Shown here: piece after piece, positions 27,862 through 38,204 of the stretch
Layout of the letters: the number at the start of each line of letters is the position of its first letter
Numbering within the stretch: position 1 is the stretch's first letter
From: Photobacterium alginatilyticum
GTDB taxonomy: Bacteria; Pseudomonadota; Gammaproteobacteria; Enterobacterales; Vibrionaceae
Direction: 5' to 3'
Assembly (NCBI RefSeq): GCF_009910675.1
Contig: NZ_RSEJ01000001.1
Span: 62,001 to 126,000, forward strand
DNA: 64,000 nucleotides
The notes under the pieces: generated by a model
Seen by the model: the letters and a program-made list of their open reading frames with translations, nothing else
What the model was told of the DNA's origin: nothing
Database searches by the model: none
Position numbers and translations under genes: made by a program

Positions 27862-28557
27862 ATGTTAGACCCAAAAGTGATTGTCGCTCTCGACTACCCA
27901 AGCCAAGACGAAGCCCTGGCGTTCGTTGACCGTATTGAACCGGGAAGTTGTCGACTGAAAGTTGGCAAAGAGATGTTTACTTATTTTGGCCCTGACTTTG
28001 TGCGTAAACTGCATGATCGGGGCCATTCTGTATTTCTGGACCTGAAATTCCATGATATTCCGAATACCTGCTCCCGTGCGGTAGCGGCAGCGGCGGATCT
28101 CGGGGTGTGGATGGTCAATGTCCATGCGAGCGGTGGCGAACGTATGATGGCGGCCTCGCGTGACATTCTCGAGCCGTATGGCAAAGACCGCCCGTTGCTG
28201 ATTGGCGTGACGGTGCTTACCAGTATGGAAGCGGCCGATCTGCGTGGCATCGGTATCCAGGCTGAGCCGCAGGAGCATGTGCTTAACCTGGCACGGCTGA
28301 CCAAGAACAGCGGCCTGGACGGAGTGGTATGCTCGGCCCAGGAAGCGGGTATGCTGAAGGCTGAGCTTGGCGAAGCGTTCAAGCTGGTCACTCCGGGTAT
28401 CCGACCTGCAGGCAGTGCTGCTGGCGACCAGCGCCGGGTGATGACGCCAGTCGAGGCAGTTCAGGCCGGTTCGGATTACCTGGTCATTGGACGCCCGATA
28501 ACCAAAGCGGCCGATCCTGCCGCCGTGCTCGCCGAGATCAACCAATCTCTGGCATAG
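27862..28557 (+). CDS. pyrF: Orotidine 5'-phosphate decarboxylase PyrF
   Basis: A 231-residue enzyme for the last step of UMP synthesis. VIVALDYPS at the start and [12 protein letters not shown] (the catalytic Asp-x-Lys-x-x-Asp) are diagnostic. VTPGIRPAG and YLVIGRPI bind phosphate. CAGGAG precedes the ATG. Confidence 0.96.
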   Translation: MLDPKVIVALDYPSQDEALAFVDRIEPGSCRLKVGKEMFTYFGPDFVRKLHDRGHSVFLDLKFHDIPNTCSRAVAAAADLGVWMVNVHASGGERMMAASRDILEPYGKDRPLLIGVTVLTSMEAADLRGIGIQAEPQEHVLNLARLTKNSGLDGVVCSAQEAGMLKAELGEAFKLVTPGIRPAGSAAGDQRRVMTPVEAVQAGSDYLVIGRPITKAADPAAVLAEINQSLA

Positions 28558-28584
28558 ACAATTTACTGTGACAATGTCTAATAA

Positions 28585-28612
28585 CGCCCGGCTAATGCCG
28601 GGCGTTTCTTTT
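28585..28612 (+). terminator. pyrF terminator
   Basis: CGCCCGGC-TAAT-GCCGGGCG followed by TTTCTTTT. Confidence 0.88.
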
Positions 28613-28741
28613 GGACCGGAGTCGATCAAAGTTTCGATGGATATCGATGTTCAGCAATGTTTTTTTTCATACACTTAGACTAAACAGAGAATTGTTGTTC
28701 ATTATGTCGGCCGTGGATGGAGTAGGCTGAGGAGTACGAAA

Positions 28742-30013
28742 ATGGATGTGGCATTCGATTTTGATTCATCGTTCTGGCGTTTGTTCATTGCTTTGATGCT
28801 AGGCGCTATTATCGGTATCCAGCGTGGCTGGGTCGATCGTAATGAAGCCGCGGGATCACGTATCGCCGGTATTCGTACCTACTCGCTGATTGGTCTGCTC
28901 GGAGGCATATGCGGCCTGTTGGCTTCGTTCTTTTCAGAGCTTTTTCTCGGCTTTTCTCTTCTTGCCTTTTCTGTCCTGATTATCGTCGCCTACATCAAGA
29001 GCCAAAAAGTAAAAGTAAACCTCAGCATTACTGGTTTGGTCGGCATGCTGATCACCTTTTTGCTGGGTAGCCTGGCAGTTGTCGGCGAGCCGGTGATCGC
29101 AGCCTCGGCGGCGGTGATCACTGCCATTATTCTCGATAACAAGAAAGAGCTGCATACCGCATTGATGAAGCTTCAGGAGTACGAGCTGGATGCCGCCCTG
29201 CGCCTGTTACTGATCTCTGTTGTGATGTTGCCACTGCTGCCCAATCAGGGAATGGGGCCATGGCAGGCCGTCAATCCCTATGAGATTTGGTGGATGGTGG
29301 TGCTGATTGCCGGTATTTCCTTTGTCGGCTATTTCGCAATCAAAATTGGCGGCGCCGAAAAGGGGATCTTGTTCACCTGTCTCTTTGCGGGACTGAGCTC
29401 TTCGACCGCACTGACACTGCAGTTTTCACACCTTTCCAAACAGCAGGCGCATCTCAGCGGCTTGCTGGCGAGCGGGATCCTGATCAGCTGCGGAACGATG
29501 TTTCCGCGTATCTTATTTGTCTGCTCTGTTGTGAACTACACCCTGGTCGAAATGCTATGGCTACCAATGTTGCTGATGATGCTGGGCTTTTATCTTCCAG
29601 CCTATTGGATCTGGACTCACTACAAGATTGAGACGGATGAATCACCGCAGGTAAAACAAAATCCGCTGGCGTTGTCCTCGGCATTCTTTTTCGGCATCGT
29701 GCTGCTGGCGATCATGTTACTGGCTAATTTGCTGCAAGACTGGTTTGGGAATACCGGAACGCTGCTGCTGGCGGCGATTTCAGGCATTACCGATGTCGAT
29801 GCCATTACCCTGGCTCTGGGTAGGCAGAGTGCCAATGGCCTGCTGGTGAATACGGCCATGCTGGGAATCTTTATTGCCGCTTCCGTTAACAGCCTGATTA
29901 AAATGGGCATGGCGAGTGTTATTGGTGCTAAGTCATTACGTAAGTTTATTATCGTACCGATTTTGGGCTCTGTGCTATTAGGGGCTGGCGCGGTGTGGGT
30001 GACATTTGGCTGA
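28742..30013 (+). CDS. MgtC/SapB-family and DUF4010 membrane protein
   Basis: A 423-residue protein. The N-terminal third, with ALMLGAIIGIQRGW and GSRIAGIRTYSLIGLLGG, is an MgtC/SapB domain. The C-terminal two thirds, with GLSSSTALTLQFS and SGITDVDAITLALGR, fit DUF4010. About twelve helices. The function of this combination is unknown; MgtC domains are linked to magnesium limitation and acid stress. GAGGAGTACGAAA precedes the ATG. Confidence 0.85.
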   Translation: MDVAFDFDSSFWRLFIALMLGAIIGIQRGWVDRNEAAGSRIAGIRTYSLIGLLGGICGLLASFFSELFLGFSLLAFSVLIIVAYIKSQKVKVNLSITGLVGMLITFLLGSLAVVGEPVIAASAAVITAIILDNKKELHTALMKLQEYELDAALRLLLISVVMLPLLPNQGMGPWQAVNPYEIWWMVVLIAGISFVGYFAIKIGGAEKGILFTCLFAGLSSSTALTLQFSHLSKQQAHLSGLLASGILISCGTMFPRILFVCSVVNYTLVEMLWLPMLLMMLGFYLPAYWIWTHYKIETDESPQVKQNPLALSSAFFFGIVLLAIMLLANLLQDWFGNTGTLLLAAISGITDVDAITLALGRQSANGLLVNTAMLGIFIAASVNSLIKMGMASVIGAKSLRKFIIVPILGSVLLGAGAVWVTFG

Positions 30014-30043
30014 TTGGACTAGGGATTGTTACCCATAGACAGA

Positions 30044-30061
30044 CGGGCTGAAGTCAGCCCG
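30044..30061. terminator. Hairpin between convergent genes
   Basis: CGGGCTGA-AG-TCAGCCCG is a perfect stem between the DUF4010 gene and sapF. No direct T run. Confidence 0.55.
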
Positions 30062-30084
30062 CCAGGTAGATTGTTTTCGCACGC

Positions 30085-30909
30085 TTAGCACTCAATTTTA
30101 GGCGTCGCGCTGCTTATACGGTTGGTTCGGTCGTGCGACGGTGCCGAGAAATGGCTGTCGAGTAGTTTTTGCGTCAGCGGGTGCTGGGGATTGGCGAAAA
30201 CATCCGCCGTCAGGCCCTGCTCAACCACCTCGCCATTTTGCATAACCATCACCTTGTCGGTGAAATGTTTGATAACCCCCATATGCTGCGATACGTAAAC
30301 ATACGACAGTCCCATTTCTTCCTGTAGCTCCAGCAACAGGTTGAGGATCTGGGAGCGCATAGACATGTCGAGACCGTTAAGGGCTTCATCAGCCACGATA
30401 ATACAAGGCTGGAGGATTAGGGCGCGAGCAAGGGAGACACGCTGCTTCTGGCCGGTTGCCAGCATCTGCGGGTAGAAATAGGCGTGCTCGGGCAGCAGGC
30501 CGACGCGTTTCAGGGTCATCATGATCCTGCGCTCGCGGGCCTGCGGCGTCATATTGGTATTTCGTTTCAGCGGCCCTTCCAGAATTTTGCCTATCTGGAT
30601 CCGTGGATTCAGCGAGGTATTGGGATCTTGAAAGATCATCCGGATCAGCTTGCAGCGGGTCTGAAAGTCATTGGGGGCTAACGGCTCGCCGTTGACTCTA
30701 ATGATCCCCTCGGTCGGCTCGACAACCCCTGATAGCATTTTGGCCAGCGTCGACTTGCCTGAACCGTTTTCGCCCATAAACGCGATAGTCTCACCGGCTT
30801 CCAAGGTGAATGATACCGGCTTGACGGCCTCTATCGTTCGGCGGCGAAACAGCCCCGAGCGGTAGTGATAGTCTTTTTTCAGGTGTTCGACTTCTAGTAG
30901 CGCACTCAC
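30085..30909 (-). CDS. sapF: Peptide ABC transporter ATPase SapF
   Basis: A 274-residue ABC ATPase. The Walker A motif is [12 protein letters not shown], the signature is unusually [14 protein letters not shown], and Walker B is IIVADEAL. It powers the SapABCDF importer with SapD. Its start overlaps the end of sapD by 4 bp. Confidence 0.92.
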   Translation of the reverse strand: MSALLEVEHLKKDYHYRSGLFRRRTIEAVKPVSFTLEAGETIAFMGENGSGKSTLAKMLSGVVEPTEGIIRVNGEPLAPNDFQTRCKLIRMIFQDPNTSLNPRIQIGKILEGPLKRNTNMTPQARERRIMMTLKRVGLLPEHAYFYPQMLATGQKQRVSLARALILQPCIIVADEALNGLDMSMRSQILNLLLELQEEMGLSYVYVSQHMGVIKHFTDKVMVMQNGEVVEQGLTADVFANPQHPLTQKLLDSHFSAPSHDRTNRISSATPKIEC

Positions 30910-31907
30910 TTATTCGTTTCCTCCATATTCAGCGGAAAATGACAGCTGAATTTATGGTTTTTTATCTTTCTTCGCTTCGGTACTTCGACACATTTGCGCT
31001 GGGCATGGGGACAGCGCGGGCCAAGGCGACAGCCGATGGGCAAATGCTGCAGAGGAGGAATAGAGCCGGGCAGCGTTTCCAGTTTACATTTGTGGGGCAG
31101 CACATCCAGATTGAAGTCAGGCATGGCACGGAGCAGCGCTTCGGTATAAGGGTGATGCGGTGATTGCAGCAGCTGTTTACGGCTGCCGGATTCGACCGAC
31201 TGGCCGCAATACATCACGGTGATCCTGTCTGCCCACTGGGTTACCGTCGTCAGGTCGTGGCTGACCAGCAAGATAGTGGTATTGCCGAGTTGGTTCATCC
31301 GGCTAAGCAGGCGGAAGATCTGCGCCTGGGTGATCGGATCCAAATCGTTGGTCGGTTCATCGGCAATCAATAGGCGAGGGCGGTTGGCAATCGCCATGGC
31401 AATCATGACTTTCTGGCACTCGCCGTCTGTCAGTTCATACGGGTAGCTTTTCATTACCCGCTTGTGATCTTTGATCCCCACTTTGTGCAGCAGGGCAATT
31501 GCCTGTTTCTGGCGCCACTGAAAGCGTTGCCACCAATGGCCGCTGAATGATACCTGGGGGATCGCCTCTTCCAGCTGTTCACCCACATGTTCAGACGGAT
31601 CCAGACAGGAGGAAGGCTCCTGGAAAATCATGGCGATTTCGCGCCCGACTATCTTTCGGCGCTCACGGGTGGATAGCGAGAGCAGATCAACGTCGCCCAG
31701 CCTCAAACGGTCGGCCGTGACTCGCCAGCTGTCTTTGGTGACCCCGGCGATGGCCTTGGCGACAAGACTTTTGCCTGAACCTGACTCACCCACGAGCCCT
31801 CTGATCTCGCCCTCGTTGAGGGTCAGGCTCATACGGTCGACGGCTTTGACCAACCCTTGCGGGGTCTCGATTTCAATGGTCAGGTTACGGATATCTAATA
31901 AAGGCAT
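30906..31907 (-). CDS. sapD: Peptide ABC transporter ATPase SapD
   Basis: A 333-residue ABC ATPase. Walker A is [12 protein letters not shown], the signature region [16 protein letters not shown] departs from LSGGQ as in other SapD proteins, and Walker B is LLIADEP. A C-terminal oligopeptide-transporter tail ([11 protein letters not shown]) is present. SapD also supports potassium uptake by Trk in E. coli. TAATG joins it to sapC. Confidence 0.93.
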   Translation of the reverse strand: MPLLDIRNLTIEIETPQGLVKAVDRMSLTLNEGEIRGLVGESGSGKSLVAKAIAGVTKDSWRVTADRLRLGDVDLLSLSTRERRKIVGREIAMIFQEPSSCLDPSEHVGEQLEEAIPQVSFSGHWWQRFQWRQKQAIALLHKVGIKDHKRVMKSYPYELTDGECQKVMIAMAIANRPRLLIADEPTNDLDPITQAQIFRLLSRMNQLGNTTILLVSHDLTTVTQWADRITVMYCGQSVESGSRKQLLQSPHHPYTEALLRAMPDFNLDVLPHKCKLETLPGSIPPLQHLPIGCRLGPRCPHAQRKCVEVPKRRKIKNHKFSCHFPLNMEETNK

Positions 31908-32794
31908 TAATCAATCCCCGCATTGATTGCTTGGCGGAGTCCTTCTCCTACTAAGTTTACTACCAATACACTGAAGGTGATTGCCAGTCCGGGCAAGGTG
32001 ACAGTCCAGGGCGCAAGGTAAATCAGCTCGATGGAATCGCCCAGCATCGCTCCCCACTCGGAGGACGGTGCCTGGGCGCCGAGGCCAAGAAAACCCAGTG
32101 CGGCAATATCAAGGATGGCGATAGAGATGGCCCGGGTGAGCTCATTGGTAATGGCCGTCAGGATATTGGGCAGAATGGAGTTATAGAGCAAATAGAAATC
32201 GTTGGCACCGTCCAGGCGGGCAGCGATGATGTAGTCTTTTTCAACCTCGTTGTGCACTGCCGTGTAGATGGCACGAATGAAACGAGGGATCAGTGCCAGC
32301 CAGATAGCCAGCAGGATATTGACTTCGCCCGGGCCCATATAGGCCACGACAATGATGGCCAACAGCAGCGACGGAATGGACAGTACAGTATCGAGAATAT
32401 GGTTTAGGAAGCTCGACTTGAGCCCGCGGGTCATACCTGCCATCACACCGATGACAATACCGATGACACTGGATGCCAGGGCAATGAGCAGTGCGTAGCC
32501 GAAGGTTAGCTGGGTGCCCAGTAGCAGGCGGCTCAGTATGTCACGGCCGAGATCGTCGGTACCGAAGAAAAACTCGACATGGCCGCTCGGATCCCACGAT
32601 GGCGGCATCAAGAGTTCGCCTACCTGCTGGTTGGGCGCGTAAGGGATGATAAAGTGCGCGCTGAGAGTCACAATCAGCAGGAAAAGCAAACACCACAAAC
32701 CGAACATGGCCAGCGAGTTGGCCCGGTAGTTTTGCCAGGCCCGCTCCCACTGAGTCGGGATTTTCTGCTCCTGGTAGATGTTATTTGATAGCAT
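31907..32794 (-). CDS. sapC: Peptide ABC transporter permease SapC
   Basis: A 295-residue inner-membrane permease. [16 protein letters not shown] and the EAA loop [20 protein letters not shown] are conserved. The ATG at 32794 ([20 protein letters not shown]) gives the usual length and overlaps the end of sapB by 14 bp; a start at 32857 would add 21 residues inside sapB. Confidence 0.93.
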   Translation of the reverse strand: MLSNNIYQEQKIPTQWERAWQNYRANSLAMFGLWCLLFLLIVTLSAHFIIPYAPNQQVGELLMPPSWDPSGHVEFFFGTDDLGRDILSRLLLGTQLTFGYALLIALASSVIGIVIGVMAGMTRGLKSSFLNHILDTVLSIPSLLLAIIVVAYMGPGEVNILLAIWLALIPRFIRAIYTAVHNEVEKDYIIAARLDGANDFYLLYNSILPNILTAITNELTRAISIAILDIAALGFLGLGAQAPSSEWGAMLGDSIELIYLAPWTVTLPGLAITFSVLVVNLVGEGLRQAINAGID

Positions 32795-33743
32795 ACCATT
32801 CCTTTCTGACAAGCGGGTTAACAACGGCGCCAGTGAGATCTGACAGAATGTTGGCAATCAGGATAAAGCTACCGACAGTAATGACACCGGCCTGAATTGC
32901 GACATAATTTTGCTCGGAGATAGCATTGAGCAGCCAGCGGCCAATGCCCGGCCAGTTGAAGATTGATTCGGTCAGCATCGCAAACGTCATCATGGTCGAA
33001 AACTGCATGCCGAGTTTCGGGATGATCGGCGGAATCGCATTCTTCAGGACATGGCGCATGATAATTTCGAACATCGACAGGCCCTTGGTCTGTGCGACTT
33101 TAATGAAGTTCTGGTTCATCACTTCGGCCACTGAGGTGCGGGTCAGGCGGATCACCTCGGTGGTCGGTGCCATTGCCAGTACCAAGGTCGGGAGGATCAG
33201 ATGGCGGATAGTGTCCATCAGGGCTTCCGAGCGGTACGGCTTGTCAGAGAGCAGGACATCAATCAGGGCAACGCCGGTCACATGGTCAATTTCATAGAGG
33301 ACGCTGTAGCGTCCGGCCACGGGCAGCCAGCCAAGCTGCTGCGAAAAGAGCATGATTAGCAATACTGCCAGCCAAAATAGCGGGATGGAGTAGCCGACCA
33401 GGGCCAGGGATGAAATTGAGGTATCGACAAAGCGACCACGTTTCACGCCAGCCAGGGTTCCAAGCGGGATACCTGCCAGCAGTGACAGGGTGAAGGCAAA
33501 GAAACACAGCTCGAGCGTCGCCGGGAAGACCGTCAGCACGTCAAGCAGTACCGGCGAACCATGTTGATTCAGCCCCAGGTTGCCCACGAGCAGATTGTCG
33601 ATATAGGTGAACCAACCACTCCAGAATGGCTGGTTGCTCCAGAGCGAGCTGTGATCGAGGCGGAGAATGCTGAAACCGACCATGGTCAAAATAGCCATGG
33701 TGATCATGAACAGATTCAAACGGCGAATAGTATAAATAAACAT
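32781..33743 (-). CDS. sapB: Peptide ABC transporter permease SapB
   Basis: A 320-residue permease of the oligopeptide type. The start MFIYTIRRLNLF matches other SapB proteins, and the EAA region is VAQTKGLSMFEIIMRHVLKN. It begins 4 bp after the sapA stop. Confidence 0.93.
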   Translation of the reverse strand: MFIYTIRRLNLFMITMAILTMVGFSILRLDHSSLWSNQPFWSGWFTYIDNLLVGNLGLNQHGSPVLLDVLTVFPATLELCFFAFTLSLLAGIPLGTLAGVKRGRFVDTSISSLALVGYSIPLFWLAVLLIMLFSQQLGWLPVAGRYSVLYEIDHVTGVALIDVLLSDKPYRSEALMDTIRHLILPTLVLAMAPTTEVIRLTRTSVAEVMNQNFIKVAQTKGLSMFEIIMRHVLKNAIPPIIPKLGMQFSTMMTFAMLTESIFNWPGIGRWLLNAISEQNYVAIQAGVITVGSFILIANILSDLTGAVVNPLVRKEWYAIK

Positions 33744-33747
33744 GATG

Positions 33748-35367
33748 TCACTCGCTGCGGTAAACACTGGAGAATGAGCGAGTACCAAAAGGACTCATTT
33801 GCAACCCACCCAGAGACTGATGGTGAACCTGGAAGTGGACACCGTGAGCCAGTGGAATAATGGGTACCTCTGTATCTAAGATATCCTGTGCCAGATGGTA
33901 GTAGTCGACGCGCTGTTCGAGCTTGTTGGTGCGCGACGCCAGCTCGAGCAGATTATCGAATCCGAGGTTGCACCAATTGGCAACGTTTAACCCGGCGCTC
34001 TTGGCACTGCATGACAGCAGTGGGCGAAGGAAGTTGTCCGGATCACCATTGTCGGCAATCCAGCCGGTGAGCACCATGTCGCTGTTCGTTGCAACCGTGG
34101 AGCTCAGCCTGCTCAGGGTGTCTTGCGATAAAATTTTCAGCTGAACACCTACGGCATTGAGATCGGCCTGTATCAGCTCGGCGGTTTTTCTCGGGCTTGG
34201 GTTATAAGGCCTCGGTTCGAGCGGTACCCACATCGTCAGGCTGAGGTTTTTGTCAAAACCGGCCTGCTTGAGCAGTGCCAGAGACTTAACCGGGTCGTAA
34301 TCCAATGCTTTGCTGCTGTGGTTATAGGCCCAGGACATTGGCGGCAGAATGCTTTTTGCCTTGGTGCCGGTGCCGTAGTAAACCGAATTGAGCAAGTTTT
34401 CGCGATTGATGGCTAGGTTGATGGCCTTGCGAACCCGCGGATCTTTCAGTTCGGATTTGCTGTTATTCAGCGCAACAAAGGCCACATTCATCCCGGTCTG
34501 GGCAATAAGTTCAAACTCCTCGCTGTTGCTGATCACCGGCAGCTGGCTGGCAACAGGGGACGAGAGGACATCGCATTCTTTGCTAAGCAGTTTCGCCAGG
34601 GTGCCGGTACCGCGAGACGAGATGTCAAAGACGACCTGCTCCATCGGAGCGGCGCCTTGCCAGTAGCCCCAGTGGCGGACCAGCCGGATCAGGTCGTTGG
34701 GCAGATATTGCGACAGGTAAAATGGTCCGGTGCCGATTGGCTTCATGTCCAGCTGATGCAGTTTGCCGGCTTTTAACAGGCTCTGGGCATATTCTTGCGA
34801 ATGAATAACCGCATAGGTGGTCGCCAGATTAGACAGGAAAGCATTGTCCGGGCGGGCAAGGGTAAACTTCACCGTATGAGAGTCAACGACCTCGATGTTA
34901 TCAACCAGGCTACTAAAGCCCTGGCTCTCGAACCAGGGGTAGCGGCCACCGGAGACCTTGTGGAAGGGGTGGCTGGGGTCGATAATGCGCCTGAAACTGA
35001 ATACGACATCCTGGGCATTGAGCTGGCGGGTCGGCTTGAACCAGTCCGTGCTCTGAAACTCGATGCCTTTACGCAGGTTGAAGGTATATTCGAGGCCATC
35101 ATCACTGACAGACCAGCTGCGGGCAAGCGACGGAAGTGGCTGGTGGCTGATCGGATCGAGCAATAACAGGCGATCGAAGATCTGTGCTGCCAGCGTATCC
35201 GCGGTCAGTCCGCCATCAATAAGTTGGGGGTTAAAGGTCGTCGGCGTATCTTGCCCGCAATAAACGAAGCCGCGGCTGCGAATATTGCTGTCTTGGTGTG
35301 GCTCCGAGCAGCCGATCAGGCTGAACAGTCCAAAGCACGCAAGCAGTAGACGAGTATAGGCGCTCAT
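33748..35367 (-). CDS. sapA: Peptide-binding protein SapA, predicted lipoprotein
   Basis: A 539-residue periplasmic binding protein of the dipeptide/oligopeptide class (SBP_bac_5). In enteric bacteria and Haemophilus, SapA binds antimicrobial peptides and heme. The N-terminus has a lipobox (SLIGC, Cys20), so this copy is probably membrane-anchored, whereas E. coli SapA has an ordinary signal peptide. RGFVYCGQDTPTTFNPQL and WAYNHSSKALDYDPVKSLAL are family blocks. First gene of sapABCDF. Confidence 0.92.
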   Translation of the reverse strand: MSAYTRLLLACFGLFSLIGCSEPHQDSNIRSRGFVYCGQDTPTTFNPQLIDGGLTADTLAAQIFDRLLLLDPISHQPLPSLARSWSVSDDGLEYTFNLRKGIEFQSTDWFKPTRQLNAQDVVFSFRRIIDPSHPFHKVSGGRYPWFESQGFSSLVDNIEVVDSHTVKFTLARPDNAFLSNLATTYAVIHSQEYAQSLLKAGKLHQLDMKPIGTGPFYLSQYLPNDLIRLVRHWGYWQGAAPMEQVVFDISSRGTGTLAKLLSKECDVLSSPVASQLPVISNSEEFELIAQTGMNVAFVALNNSKSELKDPRVRKAINLAINRENLLNSVYYGTGTKAKSILPPMSWAYNHSSKALDYDPVKSLALLKQAGFDKNLSLTMWVPLEPRPYNPSPRKTAELIQADLNAVGVQLKILSQDTLSRLSSTVATNSDMVLTGWIADNGDPDNFLRPLLSCSAKSAGLNVANWCNLGFDNLLELASRTNKLEQRVDYYHLAQDILDTEVPIIPLAHGVHFQVHHQSLGGLQMSPFGTRSFSSVYRSE

Positions 35368-35514
35368 AAAGAAAAGGATTTTTTTGAAAACAAGTGGCTA
35401 AATTTAACATTATCCATCACTGTCACCAAGCTATCTCCTAAAATAACCTTCTATTACTTAGTGCTATTGTCTATGCGGCTGTCTATTGTCAGGGCAAAAA
35501 AGGACTGCTTGGGC

Positions 35515-36519
35515 TTATTCCGAATTGCCGACCAGCTGGTATTTGCGCAGCAGCCCTCTAAGTTGATGGTAGCTTAAACCTAATAGCTCAGCGGCTTTTC
35601 GCTGATTAAATTTAGCCTGCTCCAAGGCTTGGCGAATAACCGCGATTTCCTGATCCTGCTGCCACTGGCGAAAGTCGAGCGGAAAGTCCACTGCTGCTGC
35701 AAGCGCAGACGGTTCCTCGGCAGGTTTCCCTACGGGCTTGTCGTGCCAGGGGGCATGAAAAGGGTCGATAACGATGTGATCAACGGCCTCTCCTTCCAGG
35801 GCATGCCGAAACACCGAGCGCTCAATGACGTTTTTGAGCTCGCGAATATTGCCCGGCCAGTGATAATCGAGCAGCTCCTGTCTCGCGGCCGGGGTAAAAC
35901 CGGCAAAGAAGCTGTAGTCGAGCTCCCGGCACATGCGGACCGCATAGTATTCGGCCAGCGGCAAAATATCCTCGCGACGTTCGCGAAGCGGCGGTAAATG
36001 AATAATGTCGAAGGCAAGCCGGTCAAGCAAATCGGCGCGGAATTTTCTTTCTTCGGCCAACTGGGGCAGGTTTTCGTTGGTTGCGCAGATCAGGCGTACG
36101 TTGGCCTGGCAGGTTTTGCTGCCGCCGACACGTTCGTATTCGCCGTATTCGATAACGCGTAACAGTTTTTCTTGTACGCCAAGTGGTGCCGTGGCCAGTT
36201 CGTCCAGAAACAGGGTTCCGCCCTCGGCACGCTCGAATCGTCCCTGGTGGCGGCCTTTTGCTCCGGTAAAGGAGCCGGCTTCATGGCCAAACAGTTCGGA
36301 ATCGATAACCCCCTCACTCAATGCAGCACAGTTTAATGTGACTAGCGGCTGGTCCCAACGCTTGGACAGGTAGTGCATGCGCTGGGCAATAAGCTCTTTA
36401 CCTGTGCCCCGTTCACCCAGAACAAGAATAGGGCGGTTGAGTGGGGCGAGGCGGGAGGCCTGATCGAGCACGGCAAGAAATGATTCTGACTCACCGATAA
36501 GGTTATCTGTTTTTTGCAT
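35515..36519 (-). CDS. pspF: Psp operon activator PspF
   Basis: A 334-residue sigma-54 activator with no receiver domain, only an AAA+ domain and a Fis-type helix-turn-helix. GERGTGKELIAQ is Walker A, ELFGHEAGSFTGAKGR holds the GAFTGA loop (here GSFTGA), GGTLFLDELA is Walker B and NQRKAAELLGLSYHQLRGLL the HTH. The GSFTGA variation is unusual. PspA inhibits PspF in other bacteria. The gene is divergent from pspA. The ATG at 36519 is preferred to an in-frame GTG four codons upstream. Confidence 0.94.
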   Translation of the reverse strand: MQKTDNLIGESESFLAVLDQASRLAPLNRPILVLGERGTGKELIAQRMHYLSKRWDQPLVTLNCAALSEGVIDSELFGHEAGSFTGAKGRHQGRFERAEGGTLFLDELATAPLGVQEKLLRVIEYGEYERVGGSKTCQANVRLICATNENLPQLAEERKFRADLLDRLAFDIIHLPPLRERREDILPLAEYYAVRMCRELDYSFFAGFTPAARQELLDYHWPGNIRELKNVIERSVFRHALEGEAVDHIVIDPFHAPWHDKPVGKPAEEPSALAAAVDFPLDFRQWQQDQEIAVIRQALEQAKFNQRKAAELLGLSYHQLRGLLRKYQLVGNSE

Positions 36520-36586
36520 GGTCAATCTCACTAACTATTGGCGTACTTGTTCACACCATAGCATTGGGAGTTAGGGATTGCAAAGC

Positions 36587-36599
36587 TAAGCTATTGATA
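36587..36599 (+). promoter_or_regulatory. IHF site upstream of pspA
   Basis: On the minus strand TATCAATAGCTTA matches WATCAANNNNTTR exactly. It lies about 20-30 bp upstream of the sigma-54 promoter, where IHF assists PspF in E. coli. Confidence 0.6.
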
Positions 36600-36616
36600 A
36601 ATATGAAACAAAAAGT

Positions 36617-36632
36617 TGGCACAGAGTTTGAT
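36617..36632 (+). promoter_or_regulatory. Sigma-54 promoter of pspA
   Basis: TGGCACAGAGTTTGAT. The -24 TGGCAC is perfect and the spacing correct, but the -12 element has TTGA instead of TTGC. About 85 bp before the pspA start. Confidence 0.75.
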
Positions 36633-36716
36633 ACAGTGCTTAATGTAGAGTCATTACAGCAACCTAGCATGTAGGCCTAGGAACCAACGCGGATTAACGC
36701 ATTAAGGAGATTCAAT

Positions 36717-37382
36717 ATGGGCATTTTTTCTCGCTTTGCAGATATCGTCAATGCAAACGTCAACTCATTGCTGGATAAGGCTGAGGATCCGCAGAAAATG
36801 ATCCGCCTTATCATCCAGGAAATGGAAGATACGCTGGTTGAAGTACGCACTTCGTCAGCTCGGGCATTGGCAGACAAAAAAGAGCTGCAGCGTCGTATCG
36901 ACTCACTGCAGGTACAGATTGATGACTGGCAGCAGAAAGCGAGCCTTGCGCTACAGAAAGGCCGTGACGATCTGGCGCGTGCGGCGTTGATCGAAAAGCA
37001 AAAACTCAGTGATGTGGTGCTAACGCTTAACGAAGAGTATAAGTTGGTTGAAGAGACCATCGACAAGCTAAGCGGCGAAGTGGCCGAGCTGGAGCGTAAG
37101 CTGCAGGAAACCCGCGCCCGTCAGCAGGCGTTGGTGACTCGCCATCAGGCAGCAGGCAACCGTCGCGAAGTCCGCCGTCAGCTAGATACCGGCAAGGTAG
37201 ACGAGGCCCTGTCTAAGTTTGAACAGTACGAGCGTCGTATTGATGAAATGGAAGCCGAAGCCGATAGCTACAGCATTGGTCGTGGTAAAAACCTGGAGCA
37301 GGAATTTGCCGATCTTCAGGCGCAGGACGAAATTGAGAAAGAACTTGAACGCATGAAGGCAAATATCAAGGATAAAGAGTAA
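36717..37382 (+). CDS. pspA: Phage shock protein A
   Basis: A 221-residue peripheral membrane protein, almost entirely coiled coil, of the PspA/ESCRT-III superfamily. [20 protein letters not shown] is the amphipathic N-terminus and [20 protein letters not shown] is characteristic. It protects damaged inner membrane and holds PspF inactive. AAGGAG precedes the ATG. First gene of pspABC. Confidence 0.96.
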   Translation: MGIFSRFADIVNANVNSLLDKAEDPQKMIRLIIQEMEDTLVEVRTSSARALADKKELQRRIDSLQVQIDDWQQKASLALQKGRDDLARAALIEKQKLSDVVLTLNEEYKLVEETIDKLSGEVAELERKLQETRARQQALVTRHQAAGNRREVRRQLDTGKVDEALSKFEQYERRIDEMEAEADSYSIGRGKNLEQEFADLQAQDEIEKELERMKANIKDKE

Positions 37383-37430
37383 GATAGTGACAATATTGGG
37401 TTCTGCACGAAACGAGGATGGAGGTAATTT

Positions 37431-37655
37431 ATGGGTTGGATAGTATGGCCGTTGATGGCGTTCTTAATTTTTGTTGCGCCGCTATGGTTGATTCTGCACT
37501 ACCGTGGCCAACGTAATGCTACTCAGGGGCTATCTGGCGAAGAACATGAACAGCTGCAAACCCTTGTGATGCGTGCAGAACAGATGCAGGAGCGCATCAA
37601 AACGCTGGAGCAGATTCTGGATGCGGAAGCACCGCAGTGGAGGCAACGCCGATGA
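37431..37655 (+). CDS. pspB: Phage shock protein B
   Basis: A 74-residue protein with one N-terminal membrane helix and a cytoplasmic coiled coil (LVMRAEQMQERIKTLEQILD). PspB and PspC sense inner-membrane stress and relieve PspA inhibition. It overlaps pspC by 4 bp. Confidence 0.92.
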   Translation: MGWIVWPLMAFLIFVAPLWLILHYRGQRNATQGLSGEEHEQLQTLVMRAEQMQERIKTLEQILDAEAPQWRQRR

Positions 37656-38038
37656 GTAAAACCTTGTATAGAGATCCGCAGAACGGAAAGATAAGCGGGG
37701 TTTGTGCGGGTATTGCTGAGTACTTCGGTATGGAAATCTGGTTAGTTAGGATCCTGGCTGTGTCCGCTTTCTTGCTAGGGTTCGGGTTCTTTGCCATCGT
37801 GGCGTATATCGCGGCAAGCTTGATTCTGGATAAAATGCCGGAGGAGCGCAGAGAGCAGCAATACATCTACCGGGAACATACCATCAAGCAGAAGCCTTGG
37901 CAGGCCGGGCTTTCTCCGGAGCAGATCTTAAGCAATGTCGAAGCCGAACTGGATGGCATGGAAAAGGATTTACGTCACATGGAGGCCTATGTCACCTCTT
38001 CGGCATTTAAGGTTGCCAGAGAGTTTAAAAATCTCTGA
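37652..38038 (+). CDS. pspC: Phage shock protein C
   Basis: A 128-residue protein with the PspC domain, LYRDPQNGKISGVCAGIAEY, followed by a membrane helix and a charged tail. The ATG at 37652 lies in the ATGA overlap with pspB; an upstream in-frame start inside pspB is less likely. Confidence 0.93.
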   Translation: MSKTLYRDPQNGKISGVCAGIAEYFGMEIWLVRILAVSAFLLGFGFFAIVAYIAASLILDKMPEERREQQYIYREHTIKQKPWQAGLSPEQILSNVEAELDGMEKDLRHMEAYVTSSAFKVAREFKNL

Positions 38039-38073
38039 GTGCGTGCTGACACCTTGCCGAACAGTCATTCCTG

Positions 38074-38097
38074 AAGCAGGCCTTATGCCTGCTTTTT
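38074..38097 (+). terminator. pspABC terminator
   Basis: AGCAGGC-CTTAT-GCCTGCT followed by TTTT. Confidence 0.85.
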
Positions 38098-38204
38098 ACT
38101 GTTTGCTTATCCCCCTGAGCTGAATCTACCCGGACGAAGGTATTCATCGGTGGTTAATTTTGGGGTTGGTATTCTATTTATAGAGTAATGAGTTAGGAAG
38201 AAAT

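Noticed and set aside
27865..28629. 254-codon frame antisense to pyrF
   Set aside because: Covers pyrF and its terminator; no RBS, composition typical of a shadow frame.
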